A stretch of DNA of 64,000 bases from Devosia sp. 67-54 (GTDB lineage Bacteria > Pseudomonadota > Alphaproteobacteria > Rhizobiales > Devosiaceae), in the NCBI RefSeq assembly GCF_001899075.1, contig NZ_MKVA01000005.1:1139014-1203013 (forward strand), in the 5' to 3' direction. The position numbers and the translations under genes are program-made. A model generated the notes under the pieces. The model saw only the letters and a list, made by a program, of their open reading frames with translations. It ran no database searches and was not told the origin of the DNA. Shown here one piece after another: positions 44,948 through 55,058 of the stretch. Position 1 is the stretch's first letter. Every line of letters begins with the position of its first letter.

Positions 44948-45801
44948 GCCGGATCGACACGCTTCCGCCGCTGCGCGAGGTCATCGCGCGGCACGGCCTC
45001 AGCGCCAAAAAGCAGCTCGGGCAGAACTTCCTGCTCGACCTCAACCTCACCGCCCGCATCGCGCGCGCCGCCGGCAATCTCGCGCAGCACACCGTGATCG
45101 AGGTCGGTCCGGGCCCCGGCGGCCTCACCCGGGCGCTGTTGGCCGAGGGCGCGCGCCGCGTCATCGCCATCGAGCGCGACGAGCGGGCGATCCCGGCGCT
45201 CGAGGAGATCGCGGTGGCCTATCCGGGCCGGCTCAGCATCATTGCCGGCGACGCCATGGCCACCGACTACGCCGCGCTCGCCGACGGGCCGACGCGGATC
45301 GTCGCCAATCTGCCCTACAATATCGGCACCGAGCTGCTCATCGGCTGGCTCACCGCCGAGCCGTGGCCGCCGTTCTACGAGAGCCTGACGCTGATGTTCC
45401 AGCGCGAGGTGGCCGAGCGCATCGTGGCGCGGCCCGGCGACGACGCCTATGGGCGGCTGGCGGTGCTGGCCGGCTGGCGCAGCGAGGCGCGCATCGCCTT
45501 CAACGTGGCGCGCTCGGCCTTCACGCCGCCGCCCAACGTCACCTCGGCGGTGGTGCATCTCGTGCCCAGGCCGGTCGACCCAACGATCCCGGTGCGCAAG
45601 CTCGAAGCCGTCACCCGCGCCGCCTTCGGCCAGCGCCGCAAGATGGTGCGGCAAAGCCTCAAGGCCACCGGCGCCCCGGTCGACACCCTGCTCGCCGCGG
45701 CCGGCCTCAAGGGCGACGAACGCGCCGAAGTGCTGCCGATCGACGCCTTCCTCGCGATGGCGAAAGCTCTTGCTGCGGTGCCCGTGGCCCCAGCCGGCTA
45801 G
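44944..45801 (+). CDS. rsmA: 16S rRNA dimethyladenosine transferase (KsgA)
   Basis: 285 aa. [14 protein letters not shown], the SAM-binding [16 protein letters not shown], and the catalytic [13 protein letters not shown] are all present, with a C-terminal helical domain ending near [13 protein letters not shown]. It dimethylates A1518 and A1519 of 16S rRNA. The only start that fits is TTG 44944, which shares bases with the pdxA stop. It overlaps gmk tail to tail by four bases. Confidence 0.95.
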   Translation: MSRIDTLPPLREVIARHGLSAKKQLGQNFLLDLNLTARIARAAGNLAQHTVIEVGPGPGGLTRALLAEGARRVIAIERDERAIPALEEIAVAYPGRLSIIAGDAMATDYAALADGPTRIVANLPYNIGTELLIGWLTAEPWPPFYESLTLMFQREVAERIVARPGDDAYGRLAVLAGWRSEARIAFNVARSAFTPPPNVTSAVVHLVPRPVDPTIPVRKLEAVTRAAFGQRRKMVRQSLKATGAPVDTLLAAAGLKGDERAEVLPIDAFLAMAKALAAVPVAPAG

Positions 45802-46439
45802 ATCGAGTCGATCTGGTCCTGCAGATCCTTGACGAAGCCCTCGAGGTCGCGCAGGCGGTCGCGCCGCAGGCGGGCAGCGGCGAGGATGGTGCGCACCTTC
45901 TGCGTCGAGGCTTCGAGGTCCTCGTTGACCAGCACGTAATCGTACTCGCGATAGTGCGCCATCTCGACCTTGGCGTTCTTCAGCCGCTTGCCGATGGTGC
46001 CGACGGAGTCCTGCGCCCGCCGCTCGAGGCGCGACTTCAGCTCCTTGATCGATGGCGGCAGGATGAACACCGTCACCATGTCGGGGCGGCACCGGTCGTA
46101 GAGCTGCAGCGTGCCCTGATAGTCGATGTCGAATAGAATGTCGTTTCCGGCAGCCAGCTGCTCTTCGACGTGGGCGCGCGGCGTGCCGTAGAAATTGTCG
46201 TGCACCTTGGCCCATTCCAACAGCTCGCCATTGGCGCGCATCTGCTCGAATTGCTGCACGGTGCGGAAGTAATAGTGCTGGCCTTCGACCTCGTCGGTGC
46301 GGCGCGCCCGGGTGGTCACCGAAACCGAGAGGGCGATATTGGGGTCCTGCGCAAACAGCGCGCGGGTGATGGACGACTTGCCGGCCCCCGACGGCGAGGC
46401 CAGAACCAACATCACGCCGCGGCGCGGGAACTCGATCAC
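45798..46439 (-). CDS. gmk: Guanylate kinase
   Basis: 213 aa. P-loop [12 protein letters not shown] near residue 13, [19 protein letters not shown] (GMP binding), [13 protein letters not shown], and [10 protein letters not shown]. It phosphorylates GMP to GDP. Its start lies three bases after the yicC stop, so they are co-transcribed. Confidence 0.96.
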   Translation of the reverse strand: MIEFPRRGVMLVLASPSGAGKSSITRALFAQDPNIALSVSVTTRARRTDEVEGQHYYFRTVQQFEQMRANGELLEWAKVHDNFYGTPRAHVEEQLAAGNDILFDIDYQGTLQLYDRCRPDMVTVFILPPSIKELKSRLERRAQDSVGTIGKRLKNAKVEMAHYREYDYVLVNEDLEASTQKVRTILAAARLRRDRLRDLEGFVKDLQDQIDSI

Positions 46440-46442
46440 CGC

Positions 46443-47336
46443 CTACTCCAGATTCTGCACCTGCTCGCGGAACTGGTCGATCACGGCCTTGAGGTCGAGG
46501 CCGATCGCCGTCAGCTCCACGGCGTTGGACTTGGAGCACAGCGTATTCGCTTCGCGGTTAAATTCCTGTGACAGGAAGTCGAGCTTGCGGCCGGCCGGGC
46601 CGCCCTCGCGCAGCAGCGCCCGCGCCGAGGCGACGTGCGCCGCCAGCCGGTCGAGCTCCTCGCGGATGTCGGCCTTGGTGGCGAGCAGCAACGCCTCCTG
46701 CAGCAGCCGGTCCTCGCTAAGGCCGCTGCCGGCGGCGCTGAGCTCGGCGACCTGCTCGCGGAGCCGGCCGAGGGTCGCCTCGCGGCCGCGGCCGGGATGC
46801 GTCTCGGCCAGGTCGCGCAGCCGGGCGATTTCGTCGATCTGGCGCATGAGGATGGCTTCGAGCGCCCGGCCCTCGGCCTGCCGCGCCGTCCTGAGATCGC
46901 CCAGCGCCGCATCGACCGCCTCGTAGATCGCCGCCTGCAGCCGCTCCTCGGCGTCCGCGTCGAGCGGCGCGTCGTGCTGTTCCAGCACACCCTTGAGCGC
47001 CAGGATGCCGTCGAGCGTCGGCGGCGTGGCGTCGATGCGGGAGGCCACCTCGCGCAGCGCGCCGAGCACCGCATCGAGCGCGGCGTGGTTGATCACCACG
47101 CGCCCGCCCTCGCCTTCGCGCTCGATGTTGAGGTTGACCGTCACCGAGCCGCGGCTCAGCGCCTTGCCGACGCGGCGGCGGATTTCGGGCTCCAGCGCGT
47201 CATAGCCCGGGGTCAGCCGCATGCGCATGTCGAGGCCGCGCGCATTGACCGATTTGATCTCGACCGCAAAGACGATGCCGGGCACGCCGCCCTGGGCGCG
47301 CGCATACCCGGTCATGCTGGCGAGGGGTGAGGCCAT
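46443..47336 (-). CDS. YicC-family endoribonuclease
   Basis: 297 aa. SMTGYARAQG at the N-terminus, EIKSVNARGLDMRMRL, and the C-terminal DFLSQEFNREANTLCSKSNAVELTAIGLDLKAVIDQFREQVQNLE, in which the paired Glu/Asn segments are the family's hallmark. YicC proteins are RNases that act on small RNAs in E. coli. I take ATG 47336; GTG 47351 would add five residues. It sits in the conserved mltG-yicC-gmk order. Confidence 0.92.
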   Translation of the reverse strand: MASPLASMTGYARAQGGVPGIVFAVEIKSVNARGLDMRMRLTPGYDALEPEIRRRVGKALSRGSVTVNLNIEREGEGGRVVINHAALDAVLGALREVASRIDATPPTLDGILALKGVLEQHDAPLDADAEERLQAAIYEAVDAALGDLRTARQAEGRALEAILMRQIDEIARLRDLAETHPGRGREATLGRLREQVAELSAAGSGLSEDRLLQEALLLATKADIREELDRLAAHVASARALLREGGPAGRKLDFLSQEFNREANTLCSKSNAVELTAIGLDLKAVIDQFREQVQNLE

Positions 47337-47354
47337 CTGAGCCCGATACACCGT

Positions 47355-48473
47355 TTATTGCGTGGTGTCTCCGGCGTCCTTGGCCTGTTCCTCCTCCAAT
47401 TGCTCCTTGGCCTGCTCGGCCTCGTCCGAAGCCACCGCCTGGCGGTATTTCAGCACGTTCCGGCGGTGCTCGGCATAGGTCGAGGCGAAGGTGTGCCCGT
47501 CTTTGGGGTCGGGCCCTTTGGCGACGAAATACAGGAACGACGTTTTGGACGGATGCGCCACCGCCTCGAGCGCATCGACGCCCGGATTGGCGATCGGTCC
47601 GGCCGGCAGGCCGTCGATCTGGTAGGTGTTGTAGGGCGTCTTGGAGCCGAGATCCCTGGTGGTCAGCGGCCGGTCGAGCTTCTGCTGGCCCAGCGTGATG
47701 CCGTAGATCACCGAGGGGTCGGTCTGCAGCCGCATGTGCTTGCGCAGCCGGTTGAGGAACACCGAGGCCACGTCCGGCCGCTCGCTGTCGATGCCGGTCT
47801 CCTTCTCGACCAGCGAGGCCATGGTGACGAGGTCGGCGGGCGAGCCGATGACGTCGTCGATCGCCGGGTCGCGCTTGGCCCAGATGTCGGCGACGGTGTC
47901 GGCCATCTTCTTCTGCATGCCGTCGATCACCGATTTGCGGCTGTCGCCGGGGAAGAAATCGTGCCGCACGGCGAGCAGCGAGCCTTCGGGGGGCGGCGTT
48001 ACCGGATCGCCGGTGAGGTTGAGGCCGGGATTGTTGAGCGCCTGCGCCACCTGCCAGGAGGTTTCGCCGGGCACCACGTTGACGAAGAATTCCTGCGGCT
48101 TGGTCTGGGTCACGACGCGCAGCATGTCGTCCATCGAGGCATGCGCGGGCATGATGTACTGGCCGGGCAGCAGCTTCGAACCCTTCAGGTGCAGCAATTC
48201 GATCGCGGCGCGGAACACCAGCGGCTGCAGCGCCCCGTCCTGGGTGAAGCCCTGCGCCACGAGGTCCTGCGTCACGGCGTTGAGGTTGCTGCCGCGCTCC
48301 ACCAGGAACGGCGTATCGGCATCCTTGGGGCCCGGCTCGTAGAACAGGTGCAGGCCGTAGGCCGTCACCCCGCCCAGCACCAGGATGGCGATGATCACGA
48401 GGCCGAACAGCCCGCTCAGCAACACCACCGCGCTCGAGCGCTTCCGCCGCTTCTTCCTGTCGCCCGACGCCAT
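47355..48473 (-). CDS. mltG: Endolytic murein transglycosylase MltG
   Basis: 372 aa. A basic cytoplasmic start, one membrane helix (VVLLSGLFGLVIIAILVLGGV), a LysM-like region, and the YceG domain with catalytic Glu in ASLVEKETGIDSERPDVASVFLNRL near residue 220 and YNTYQIDGLPAGPIANPG. It cleaves nascent glycan strands. The C-terminus has a charged tail. It begins the mltG-yicC-gmk set; 338 bases upstream lies fabF on the same strand. Confidence 0.95.
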   Translation of the reverse strand: MASGDRKKRRKRSSAVVLLSGLFGLVIIAILVLGGVTAYGLHLFYEPGPKDADTPFLVERGSNLNAVTQDLVAQGFTQDGALQPLVFRAAIELLHLKGSKLLPGQYIMPAHASMDDMLRVVTQTKPQEFFVNVVPGETSWQVAQALNNPGLNLTGDPVTPPPEGSLLAVRHDFFPGDSRKSVIDGMQKKMADTVADIWAKRDPAIDDVIGSPADLVTMASLVEKETGIDSERPDVASVFLNRLRKHMRLQTDPSVIYGITLGQQKLDRPLTTRDLGSKTPYNTYQIDGLPAGPIANPGVDALEAVAHPSKTSFLYFVAKGPDPKDGHTFASTYAEHRRNVLKYRQAVASDEAEQAKEQLEEEQAKDAGDTTQ

Positions 48474-48640
48474 GGCTTCCCCTCTCGACCGCCGCCCGCC
48501 CAGCCATTTGCCTCAACGAAGCGGGCAAAACAAGGACGCAAGTGCAACCGAAGCTTGGGAAAACGTGCCGGGCGGTGGGGGCTGCCTTGCGCCCCCGGCT
48601 GGCGCCCTCGCGCTTTGGCGGATGCGCATCCGGTGGTTGG

Positions 48641-48755
48641 GGCCCCCACCCTCGGTCCCTCCCCGCAAGGGGGAGGGAGGCGATAGAGCCGCCTGCCCCC
48701 GGCGCCGCAGTCAGGCTCCCCTCCCCCTTGCGGGGAGGGGATGGGGGTGGGGGCC
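48641..48755. repeat. Intergenic inverted repeat (BIME-like) between fabF and mltG
   Basis: Arm 48641-48677 (ends TCCCTCCCCGCAAGGGGGAG) and arm 48718-48755 are reverse complements over about 37 bases with a few changes. Each arm has its own short hairpin (CCTCCCC-GCAA-GGGGGAGG). They would fold to a long cruciform or RNA hairpin. The design resembles dispersed palindromic elements of alphaproteobacteria. The whole fabF-mltG gap (48474-48811) holds no gene; apart from this repeat I see nothing distinctive in it. Confidence 0.75.
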
Positions 48756-48811
48756 ACAGCCACCACAGATCAGCCGCCGCTTCAGATCCGCTGGACTGGA
48801 CATGGGCCGCC

Positions 48812-50080
<1,269 letters not shown>

Positions 50081-50106
50081 CGATGCTGCCGTTCGGCCGG
50101 CTGGGA

Positions 50107-50343
50107 TCAGCCGACCGCCTTGGTAAGATAGCCCACGGCATCGCCGAAGGTCTGGATCGACTCGGCGGCATCATCGGGGATCTCGACCGAGAATTCTTCT
50201 TCGAAGGCCATCACCAGCTCGACCTGGTCGAGGGAATCGGCGCCGAGGTCGTCGATGAAGCTGGCCTTGTCGGTCACCTTCTCGGGATCGACATTGAGGT
50301 GCTCCACAACGATCTTGCGGACGCGGTCAGCGATATCGCTCAT
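50107..50343 (-). CDS. acpP: Acyl carrier protein
   Basis: 78 aa, acidic. The phosphopantetheine Ser lies in [19 protein letters not shown] near residue 37. It carries growing acyl chains for the Fab enzymes around it. ATG 50343 follows AAGGGAAG; the ORF track extends upstream into the leader. It is separated from fabG by a 368-base stretch containing the triplicated repeat. Confidence 0.97.
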   Translation of the reverse strand: MSDIADRVRKIVVEHLNVDPEKVTDKASFIDDLGADSLDQVELVMAFEEEFSVEIPDDAAESIQTFGDAVGYLTKAVG

Positions 50344-50551
50344 AGTTTTTGACTTCCCTTTCGATAGTCTTCGTTCGTTCTTGTCGCGCGAGCGCTGCAA
50401 AGACCGGCGCAACTCTAGGCGGGCTTCACGAACCCCGCAAGCCGGGGTCCTGGCCGTTCAACTCAGCGCGGGCAACTAACATACTCGCCGGGCTTTTGCC
50501 ATATTGCAGAAACGGCCGGCCCACAGGGCCATGAAGCCTGTTTTGTTTCGC

Positions 50552-50711
50552 GCTCTGGCCGATCAGTCGCGAGAGCGCCCGATCGGCCAACCGCTGAAAC
50601 TCCTTATTAGCTCTGGCCGATCAGTCGCGAGAGCGCCCGATCGGCCAACCGCTGAAACTCCTTATTAGCTCTGGCCGATCAGTCGCGAGAGCGCCCGATC
50701 GGCCAACCGCT
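50552..50711 (-). repeat. 58-bp tandem repeat, 2.8 copies, between fabG and acpP
   Basis: Two exact 58-bp copies (50552-50609, 50610-50667) and a third of 44 bases that ends exactly where the fabG stop codon begins. Each holds the inverted repeat TGGCCGATC/GATCGGCCA enclosing CGC-GAGA-GCG, a hairpin with a GNRA-type loop. Read on the minus strand each unit also carries AAGGAG, nine bases, TTG and 13 codons ending in TAA (LADRALSRLIGQS). The rest of the fabG-acpP gap (50344-50551) is gene-free and should hold the acpP promoter and leader. Confidence 0.9.
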
Positions 50712-51452
50712 CTAGATCATCAGCATTCCACCGTTCACGCTCAAGGTGTGGCCGGTGATATAGGCGGCCGCGTCCGACGCCAGGAACACGGTACAGCCGG
50801 CCACTTCCGCCGCCGTTCCGAGCCGTCCGGCCGGAACCTTCAGCAAGATCGCCTCGCGCTGCTTGTCGTTGAGCTCGTCGGTCATGGCCGAGGCGATGAA
50901 GCCGGGCGCCACGGTGTTGACGGTGATATTGCGCGAGGCAACTTCCTGGGCCAGCGATTTGCTCATGCCGATCAGCCCGGCCTTTGAGGCGGCGTAATTG
51001 CCCTGCCCCGGATTGCCGGCGACGCCCACCACCGAGGTGATCGAGATGATGCGGCCGAAGCGCTGCTTCATCATCCCGCGCAGCACCGAGCGGGTCAGAT
51101 GGAACGCCGCGGTCAGGTTCACGGCGATGACCTCGTCCCACTCCTCGTTCTTCATGCGCATGAACAGGTTGTCGCGCGTCATGCCGGCATTGTTGACCAG
51201 GATGTCGAGCCCGCCCAGCGCGGCCTCGGCGGCCGGCCCGAGCTTGTCCACCGCCTCGGCGTCGGCGAGGTTGCAGGGCAGGATCGGATGGCTGCCACCG
51301 CCCATCTGCGTGGCGGTGTCCTCGAGCGCGGCGACCCGCGTGCCCGACAGCGCCACCGTCGCCCCGGCCGCCGCCAGCGCCTTGGCGATCTCCCGCCCGA
51401 TGCCGCCCGAAGCGCCCGTCACCAGCGCGCGTTTTCCTGTGAGATCAAACAC
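50712..51452 (-). CDS. fabG: 3-oxoacyl-ACP reductase
   Basis: 246-aa SDR with TGASGGIGREIAKAL, NNAGMTRDNLFMRMKNEEWD (the FabG-specific loop), SVVGVAGNPGQGNYAASKAG and the ending YITGHTLSVNGGMLMI. It reduces 3-oxoacyl-ACP with NADPH. The start is GTG 51452 with GGAG seven bases upstream. It sits between fabD and acpP, 26 bases after the fabD stop. Confidence 0.96.
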   Translation of the reverse strand: MFDLTGKRALVTGASGGIGREIAKALAAAGATVALSGTRVAALEDTATQMGGGSHPILPCNLADAEAVDKLGPAAEAALGGLDILVNNAGMTRDNLFMRMKNEEWDEVIAVNLTAAFHLTRSVLRGMMKQRFGRIISITSVVGVAGNPGQGNYAASKAGLIGMSKSLAQEVASRNITVNTVAPGFIASAMTDELNDKQREAILLKVPAGRLGTAAEVAGCTVFLASDAAAYITGHTLSVNGGMLMI

Positions 51453-51478
51453 TTGCAGTCTCCGTGGGAGAAAATGAG

Positions 51479-52429
51479 TCAGGCGGAGAGAGCGGCAAGG
51501 GCCGCCTCGATATCCGCCGGCGTGCCCACGGCGCTGGCCGCCGCGTCCGGCGCGATGCGCTTGGCGAGGCCGGTCAGCACCTTGCCGGCGCCGAGCTCGT
51601 AGAACTCGGTCACGCCGCCTTCGCCGGCCAGCCATTGGATGCTTTCGGTCCAGCGCACCATGCCGGTCACCTGCTCGACCAGATGCGCCTTGATCGCCGC
51701 CGGGTCGCTGGTCGGACGCGCCGTGACATTGACCACCACCGGCACCGACGGCGCCTCGAACGCCACCGCCGCCAGCGCATGTTCCATGGCGTCGGCGGCC
51801 GGCCGCATCAGCGCGCAGTGGAAGGGCGCGCTCACCGGCAGCGGCAGCGCCCGCTTGGCCCCCGCCGCCTTCAGCAGCTCGATCGCCCGGGCCACCGCCC
51901 CGGCGTGGCCGGAGATCACCACCTGGCCGGGGGCGTTGTCGTTGGCGACACCGCAGATATCGCCCTGTTCGGCATCGTTGGCGGCGCGCAGCACGGTTTC
52001 GAGGTCCAGCCCGAGGATCGCCGCCATGGCGCCCTGCCCGACCGGCACCGCCTGCTGCATGGCCTCGCCGCGGATGCGCAGCAGTTTTGCCGCGTCGGCC
52101 ACCGAGATCACCCCGGCCGCGCACAGCGCCGAATATTCGCCCAGCGAGTGCCCGGCGACATAGGACGCCGCGTCGGCGATGCGGACGCCCCGGCTCTCCA
52201 GCACCCGCACCACGGCCATGCTGACGGCCATCAGCGCCGGCTGCGCGTTGGCCGTCAGCCGCAGCGTCTCGTCGGGGCCCTCGAACATCACCTGGCTGAG
52301 CTTCTGCCCCAGCGCCGCGTCGACCTCGTCGAACACCGCCTTTGCCGCGGGATAGGCCGCCGCCAGGTCCTTGCCCATGCCGACCGCCTGGCTGCCCTGC
52401 CCCGGAAAGGTGAATGCCCGCTTGGCCAT
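51479..52429 (-). CDS. fabD: Malonyl-CoA:ACP transacylase
   Basis: 316 aa. FTFPGQGSQAVGMGK near the N-terminus, the active-site Ser in VAGHSLGEYSALCAAG near residue 93, and His in VSAPFHCALM. It loads malonyl onto ACP. First gene of the fabD-fabG-acpP-fabF run. ATG 52429 with GGGGACC upstream. Divergent from vapB, with 151 bases between the starts. Confidence 0.96.
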   Translation of the reverse strand: MAKRAFTFPGQGSQAVGMGKDLAAAYPAAKAVFDEVDAALGQKLSQVMFEGPDETLRLTANAQPALMAVSMAVVRVLESRGVRIADAASYVAGHSLGEYSALCAAGVISVADAAKLLRIRGEAMQQAVPVGQGAMAAILGLDLETVLRAANDAEQGDICGVANDNAPGQVVISGHAGAVARAIELLKAAGAKRALPLPVSAPFHCALMRPAADAMEHALAAVAFEAPSVPVVVNVTARPTSDPAAIKAHLVEQVTGMVRWTESIQWLAGEGGVTEFYELGAGKVLTGLAKRIAPDAAASAVGTPADIEAALAALSA

Positions 52430-52580
52430 GGTCCCCGCCTCTTGATGTGCTGAATCAGCCTACGGGCCGCCGCGCCCGGCTTCAAGTTGGCGCGGCGTGT
52501 GCAGGAGCAGCCGGCGCGAGTCAAGGGGCACGCATTGAAATGCGCATCGTCTGATGCTACTTTTGATGCGGAGGACATCC

Positions 52581-52784
52581 ATGCGTACCACGGTCACCGT
52601 CGATGACGAATTGCTGGAAAAAGCGGAGCGCTACACCGGCGTGAAGGAGCGCTCCGCGCTTATTCGTATGGGCCTTGAATCGCTCGTACAACGCGAAGCG
52701 AGTCGTCGCCTGGCCCGTCTGGGCGGAACACAGCCGGATTTCGTTGCCCCTCCTCGCCGCAGGTTTCCCCCCGACGCGGAATGA
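52581..52784 (+). CDS. vapB: VapB-type antitoxin
   Basis: 67 aa. MRTTVTVDDELLEKAERYTGVKERSAL has the ribbon-helix-helix/VapB start, with a basic C-terminal tail ending FPPDAE that would wrap the toxin. ATG 52581 has GGAGG six bases before. The stop overlaps the vapC start (ATGA). The ORF track adds nine upstream codons. Confidence 0.9.
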   Translation: MRTTVTVDDELLEKAERYTGVKERSALIRMGLESLVQREASRRLARLGGTQPDFVAPPRRRFPPDAE

Positions 52785-53152
52785 TCCTGCTCGATACATC
52801 GGTCTGGGCAGACCATTTGCGGCGTGGCGAAGCCGAGGTCTTCAGACTTCTCGATGCGGGCCAAGTGGTCATGCATCCGTTCGTTCTGGGCGAACTGGCT
52901 CTCGGACATCTGCGACCGCGCCAGGCCATTCTCGCCGACTTGCTCGAACTGCCGTCAATCCACATCGCCGACCCCGAGGAAGTCCTGCTGTTGATCGAAC
53001 GGCAGCAGCTCATTGCGGTCGGCCTCGGCTACATCGATGTTCACCTGATCGCAGCCGCCGTGGCTTCCGACGATTGTCGGCTGTGGACGCGCGACAAGCG
53101 AATGAGCCAGGTTGCGACGCGTCTCGGCGTTTCGTTCGAGTCCATCAATTGA
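52781..53152 (+). CDS. vapC: VapC-type PIN-domain ribonuclease toxin
   Basis: 123 aa. PIN acidic residues: Asp-5 (LLDTSVWAD), Glu in LGELALG, Asp in GYIDVHLIAAA and Asp in LWTRDKRM, all intact, so the enzyme should be active. VapC toxins cut tRNA or rRNA; the target cannot be told. It sits between the fab operon and the ribosomal protein genes; 222 gene-free bases separate it from rpsF. Confidence 0.93.
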   Translation: MILLDTSVWADHLRRGEAEVFRLLDAGQVVMHPFVLGELALGHLRPRQAILADLLELPSIHIADPEEVLLLIERQQLIAVGLGYIDVHLIAAAVASDDCRLWTRDKRMSQVATRLGVSFESIN

Positions 53153-53230
53153 CGTCCGCCTTGCCATCCCGCCGCTTTTCCCCTATCTGACGCCTCGCAT
53201 TCGTTCGGCCGGGGGCTGAACGGAGGGTTT

Positions 53231-53251
53231 GGCATTGCCCTAGGCAGTGCC
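53231..53251 (+). promoter_or_regulatory. Hairpin in the rpsF leader region
   Basis: GGCATTGCC-CTA-GGCAGTGCC pairs over nine positions with one G-U. It lies about 125 bases before rpsF, in DNA expected to be the leader. S6:S18 complexes repress their own operon in other bacteria through a leader structure, so this region is a candidate, but I do not see the conserved binding motif clearly. Confidence 0.3.
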
Positions 53252-53374
53252 GGATAGGGTGAAATTCCCGGCCTCCCGTGTTCCCGCTCTTTAGAAGACT
53301 GCTTTGTCGCCTTTCCGGGCTTCAAAGGGGCTCCGCGCCGGACATGCCGTGTTGAACCAGAAGGAAGGCGCTTC

Positions 53375-53791
53375 ATGCCCCTCTACGAGCATATCTATCT
53401 GGCCCGCCAGGACGTTTCGCCCCAGCAGGTCGAGGAACTGACCAACGCCCTGACCGAAGTCCTCACCCAGGGCGGCGGCAAGGTCACCAAGAACGAGTAC
53501 TGGGGCCTCAAATCCCTCAGCTACCGCATCAAGAAGAACCGCAAGGCCCATTACAGCCTGCTCAACATCGACGCCCCGGCCCCGGCCGTGGCCGAGATGG
53601 AGCGCCAGATGCGCATCAATGAAGACATCCTGCGCTTCATGACGGTGCGCGTCGACGAGCTCGAGGAAGGCCCCTCGGCCATGCTGCAGAAGCGCGACCG
53701 CGACGACGATCGCTCCGACCGTCCGGGCGGACGCCCGGGTGGCGACCGCGGCGGTTTCGACCGCGGCCCCCGTCCTCCCCGTCGCTTCTAA
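53375..53791 (+). CDS. rpsF: 30S ribosomal protein S6
   Basis: 138 aa. [19 protein letters not shown], the [22 protein letters not shown] core and an acidic-then-Arg/Gly-rich tail ([16 protein letters not shown]). S6 binds S18 and the 16S platform. GAAGGAAGG lies before ATG 53375. First gene of rpsF-rpsR-rplI; the long tail is common in this class. Confidence 0.97.
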   Translation: MPLYEHIYLARQDVSPQQVEELTNALTEVLTQGGGKVTKNEYWGLKSLSYRIKKNRKAHYSLLNIDAPAPAVAEMERQMRINEDILRFMTVRVDELEEGPSAMLQKRDRDDDRSDRPGGRPGGDRGGFDRGPRPPRRF

Positions 53792-53809
53792 TCCAGGGAA
53801 CGCAGCCAA

Positions 53810-54064
53810 ATGGCCATCAAGGATCTCTCCACTTCGCAGTCGCGCCGTCCGTTCCAGCGCCGGCGCAAGACCTGCCCGTTCTCGGGCCCGAACGCCCCCA
53901 AGATCGACTACAAGGACGTTCGCCTGCTGCAGCGCTACGTGTCCGAGCGCGGCAAGATCGTGCCGTCCCGCATCACCGCGGTGTCGGCCAAGAAGCAGCG
54001 TGTGCTCGCCCAGGCGATCAAGCGCGCCCGCTTCATCGGGCTCATGCCCTACGCCGTCTCGTAA
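53810..54064 (+). CDS. rpsR: 30S ribosomal protein S18
   Basis: 84 aa, basic. [23 protein letters not shown] and the ending [13 protein letters not shown] are typical. It follows rpsF by 18 bases and pairs with S6 in the 30S subunit. CAGGGAACG precedes ATG 53810. Confidence 0.97.
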   Translation: MAIKDLSTSQSRRPFQRRRKTCPFSGPNAPKIDYKDVRLLQRYVSERGKIVPSRITAVSAKKQRVLAQAIKRARFIGLMPYAVS

Positions 54065-54185
54065 CGAACGGCTCGTGGCGGCCGGCGCCGGAGACGCGCG
54101 CCGGCTCGCTCGTACTCGCTGGGGTGGCGGAATGGTCCGCCGCTCCTAACCGGCCAGCCGGCCGGGACAGCCAAGGAACTCCCCC

Positions 54186-54761
54186 ATGAAAGTTATTCTG
54201 CTCGAGCGCGTCGGCAAGCACGGCCATATCGGCGACGAAGTCACCGTCAAGGACGGCTACGCCCGCAATTTCCTGCTGCCGCAGGGCAAGGCGCTGCGCG
54301 CCACCGAAGCCAACCGCAAGAAGTTCGAGACCGAGCGCGCCTCGATCGAAAAGCGCAACGCCGAGCGCCGCGAAGCCGCCGCCGGCATCGCCGCCGGCCT
54401 CAACGGCAAGACCGTGGTCATCATCCGCCAGGCGGGCGAGACCGGCCAGCTCTACGGCTCGGTCAGCTCGCGCGACATCGCCGAGGCGCTGAGCGCCGAC
54501 GGCTTCACCGTCGCCCGCAGCCAGGTCGACCTCGCCGACCCGATCAAGACGGTCGGCCTGCACAATGTGCCGCTGCACCTGCACGCCGAAGTCGCGGTCA
54601 GCATCAACGTCAACGTCGCCCGCTCGGACGACGAAGCCGAGCGTCAGGCCAAGGGCGAAGACCTCACCGTCGTCACCTTCGACGACGAAGTGGCGGCCGA
54701 ATTCGCCGCCGGCCAGGCCGAAGCCGGCGCCGCCGAAGCCCAGGACGGCGACTACGCCTGA
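54186..54761 (+). CDS. rplI: 50S ribosomal protein L9
   Basis: 191 aa, longer than the 149 of E. coli because of an acidic Ala-rich tail ([22 protein letters not shown]), which is common in alphaproteobacteria. The N-terminal domain [32 protein letters not shown] is intact, as is the central helix. It is followed by a strong terminator. Confidence 0.97.
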   Translation: MKVILLERVGKHGHIGDEVTVKDGYARNFLLPQGKALRATEANRKKFETERASIEKRNAERREAAAGIAAGLNGKTVVIIRQAGETGQLYGSVSSRDIAEALSADGFTVARSQVDLADPIKTVGLHNVPLHLHAEVAVSINVNVARSDDEAERQAKGEDLTVVTFDDEVAAEFAAGQAEAGAAEAQDGDYA

Positions 54762-54785
54762 TCCCGCGCCGCAGCGCCAAAGGTC

Positions 54786-54817
54786 AAAGGCCGGGAGCAC
54801 TCCCGGCCTTTTTTGTT
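54786..54817 (+). terminator. Rho-independent terminator of the rpsF-rpsR-rplI operon
   Basis: Perfect 11-bp stem AAAGGCCGGGA/TCCCGGCCTTT, 4-base loop GCAC, then TTTGTTT. It is 25 bases after rplI. The right part of this sequence is repeated at 55514-55535 on the far side of hicAB. Confidence 0.92.
54792..54813 (+). repeat. 22-bp direct repeat flanking hicAB, left copy
   Basis: CGGGAGCACTCCCGGCCTTTTT here is identical to 55514-55535. The two copies bracket the hicA-hicB pair, as expected if the module entered at the rplI terminator by recombination or with a target duplication. Confidence 0.8.
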
Positions 54818-54859
54818 TCTTTGCATCCACACATTTTTGTGCGAAACTGCGCCTCAGCC

Positions 54860-55051
54860 ATGAAGCGCGAGCAACTCATCCGGCAGCTCTCCAAAGAGGC
54901 CAGAGCGGCGGGAGGCCAGCTCGGCGTCGACATGGCCCGCGGCAAGGGCGGACACTGTGTCGTGCGCCTTGGCGGCCGCTTTTCAATCATCAAATCCGGG
55001 GAGATCACTCCGCTCATGGAGAAGGTCATCCGGAAGCAACTCGGACTGTGA
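54860..55051 (+). CDS. hicA: HicA-type mRNA interferase toxin
   Basis: 63 aa. MKREQLIRQLSKEARAAGG opens the dsRBD-like fold; the active His is in GKGGHCVVRLGGR near residue 32, where GSHH is more usual. ATG 54860, just past the rplI terminator; hicB begins eight bases after its stop. HicA cuts mRNA without ribosomes and is held by HicB. Confidence 0.88.
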   Translation: MKREQLIRQLSKEARAAGGQLGVDMARGKGGHCVVRLGGRFSIIKSGEITPLMEKVIRKQLGL

Positions 55052-55058
55052 GAGGACG

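Noticed and set aside
48474-48640. Small ORFs on the plus strand upstream of the palindrome
   Set aside because: Low-complexity Pro/Arg-rich frames without ribosome sites; antisense to the mltG leader.
50552-50711. CRISPR array
   Set aside because: The 58-bp units are contiguous without variable spacers, and no cas genes are present.
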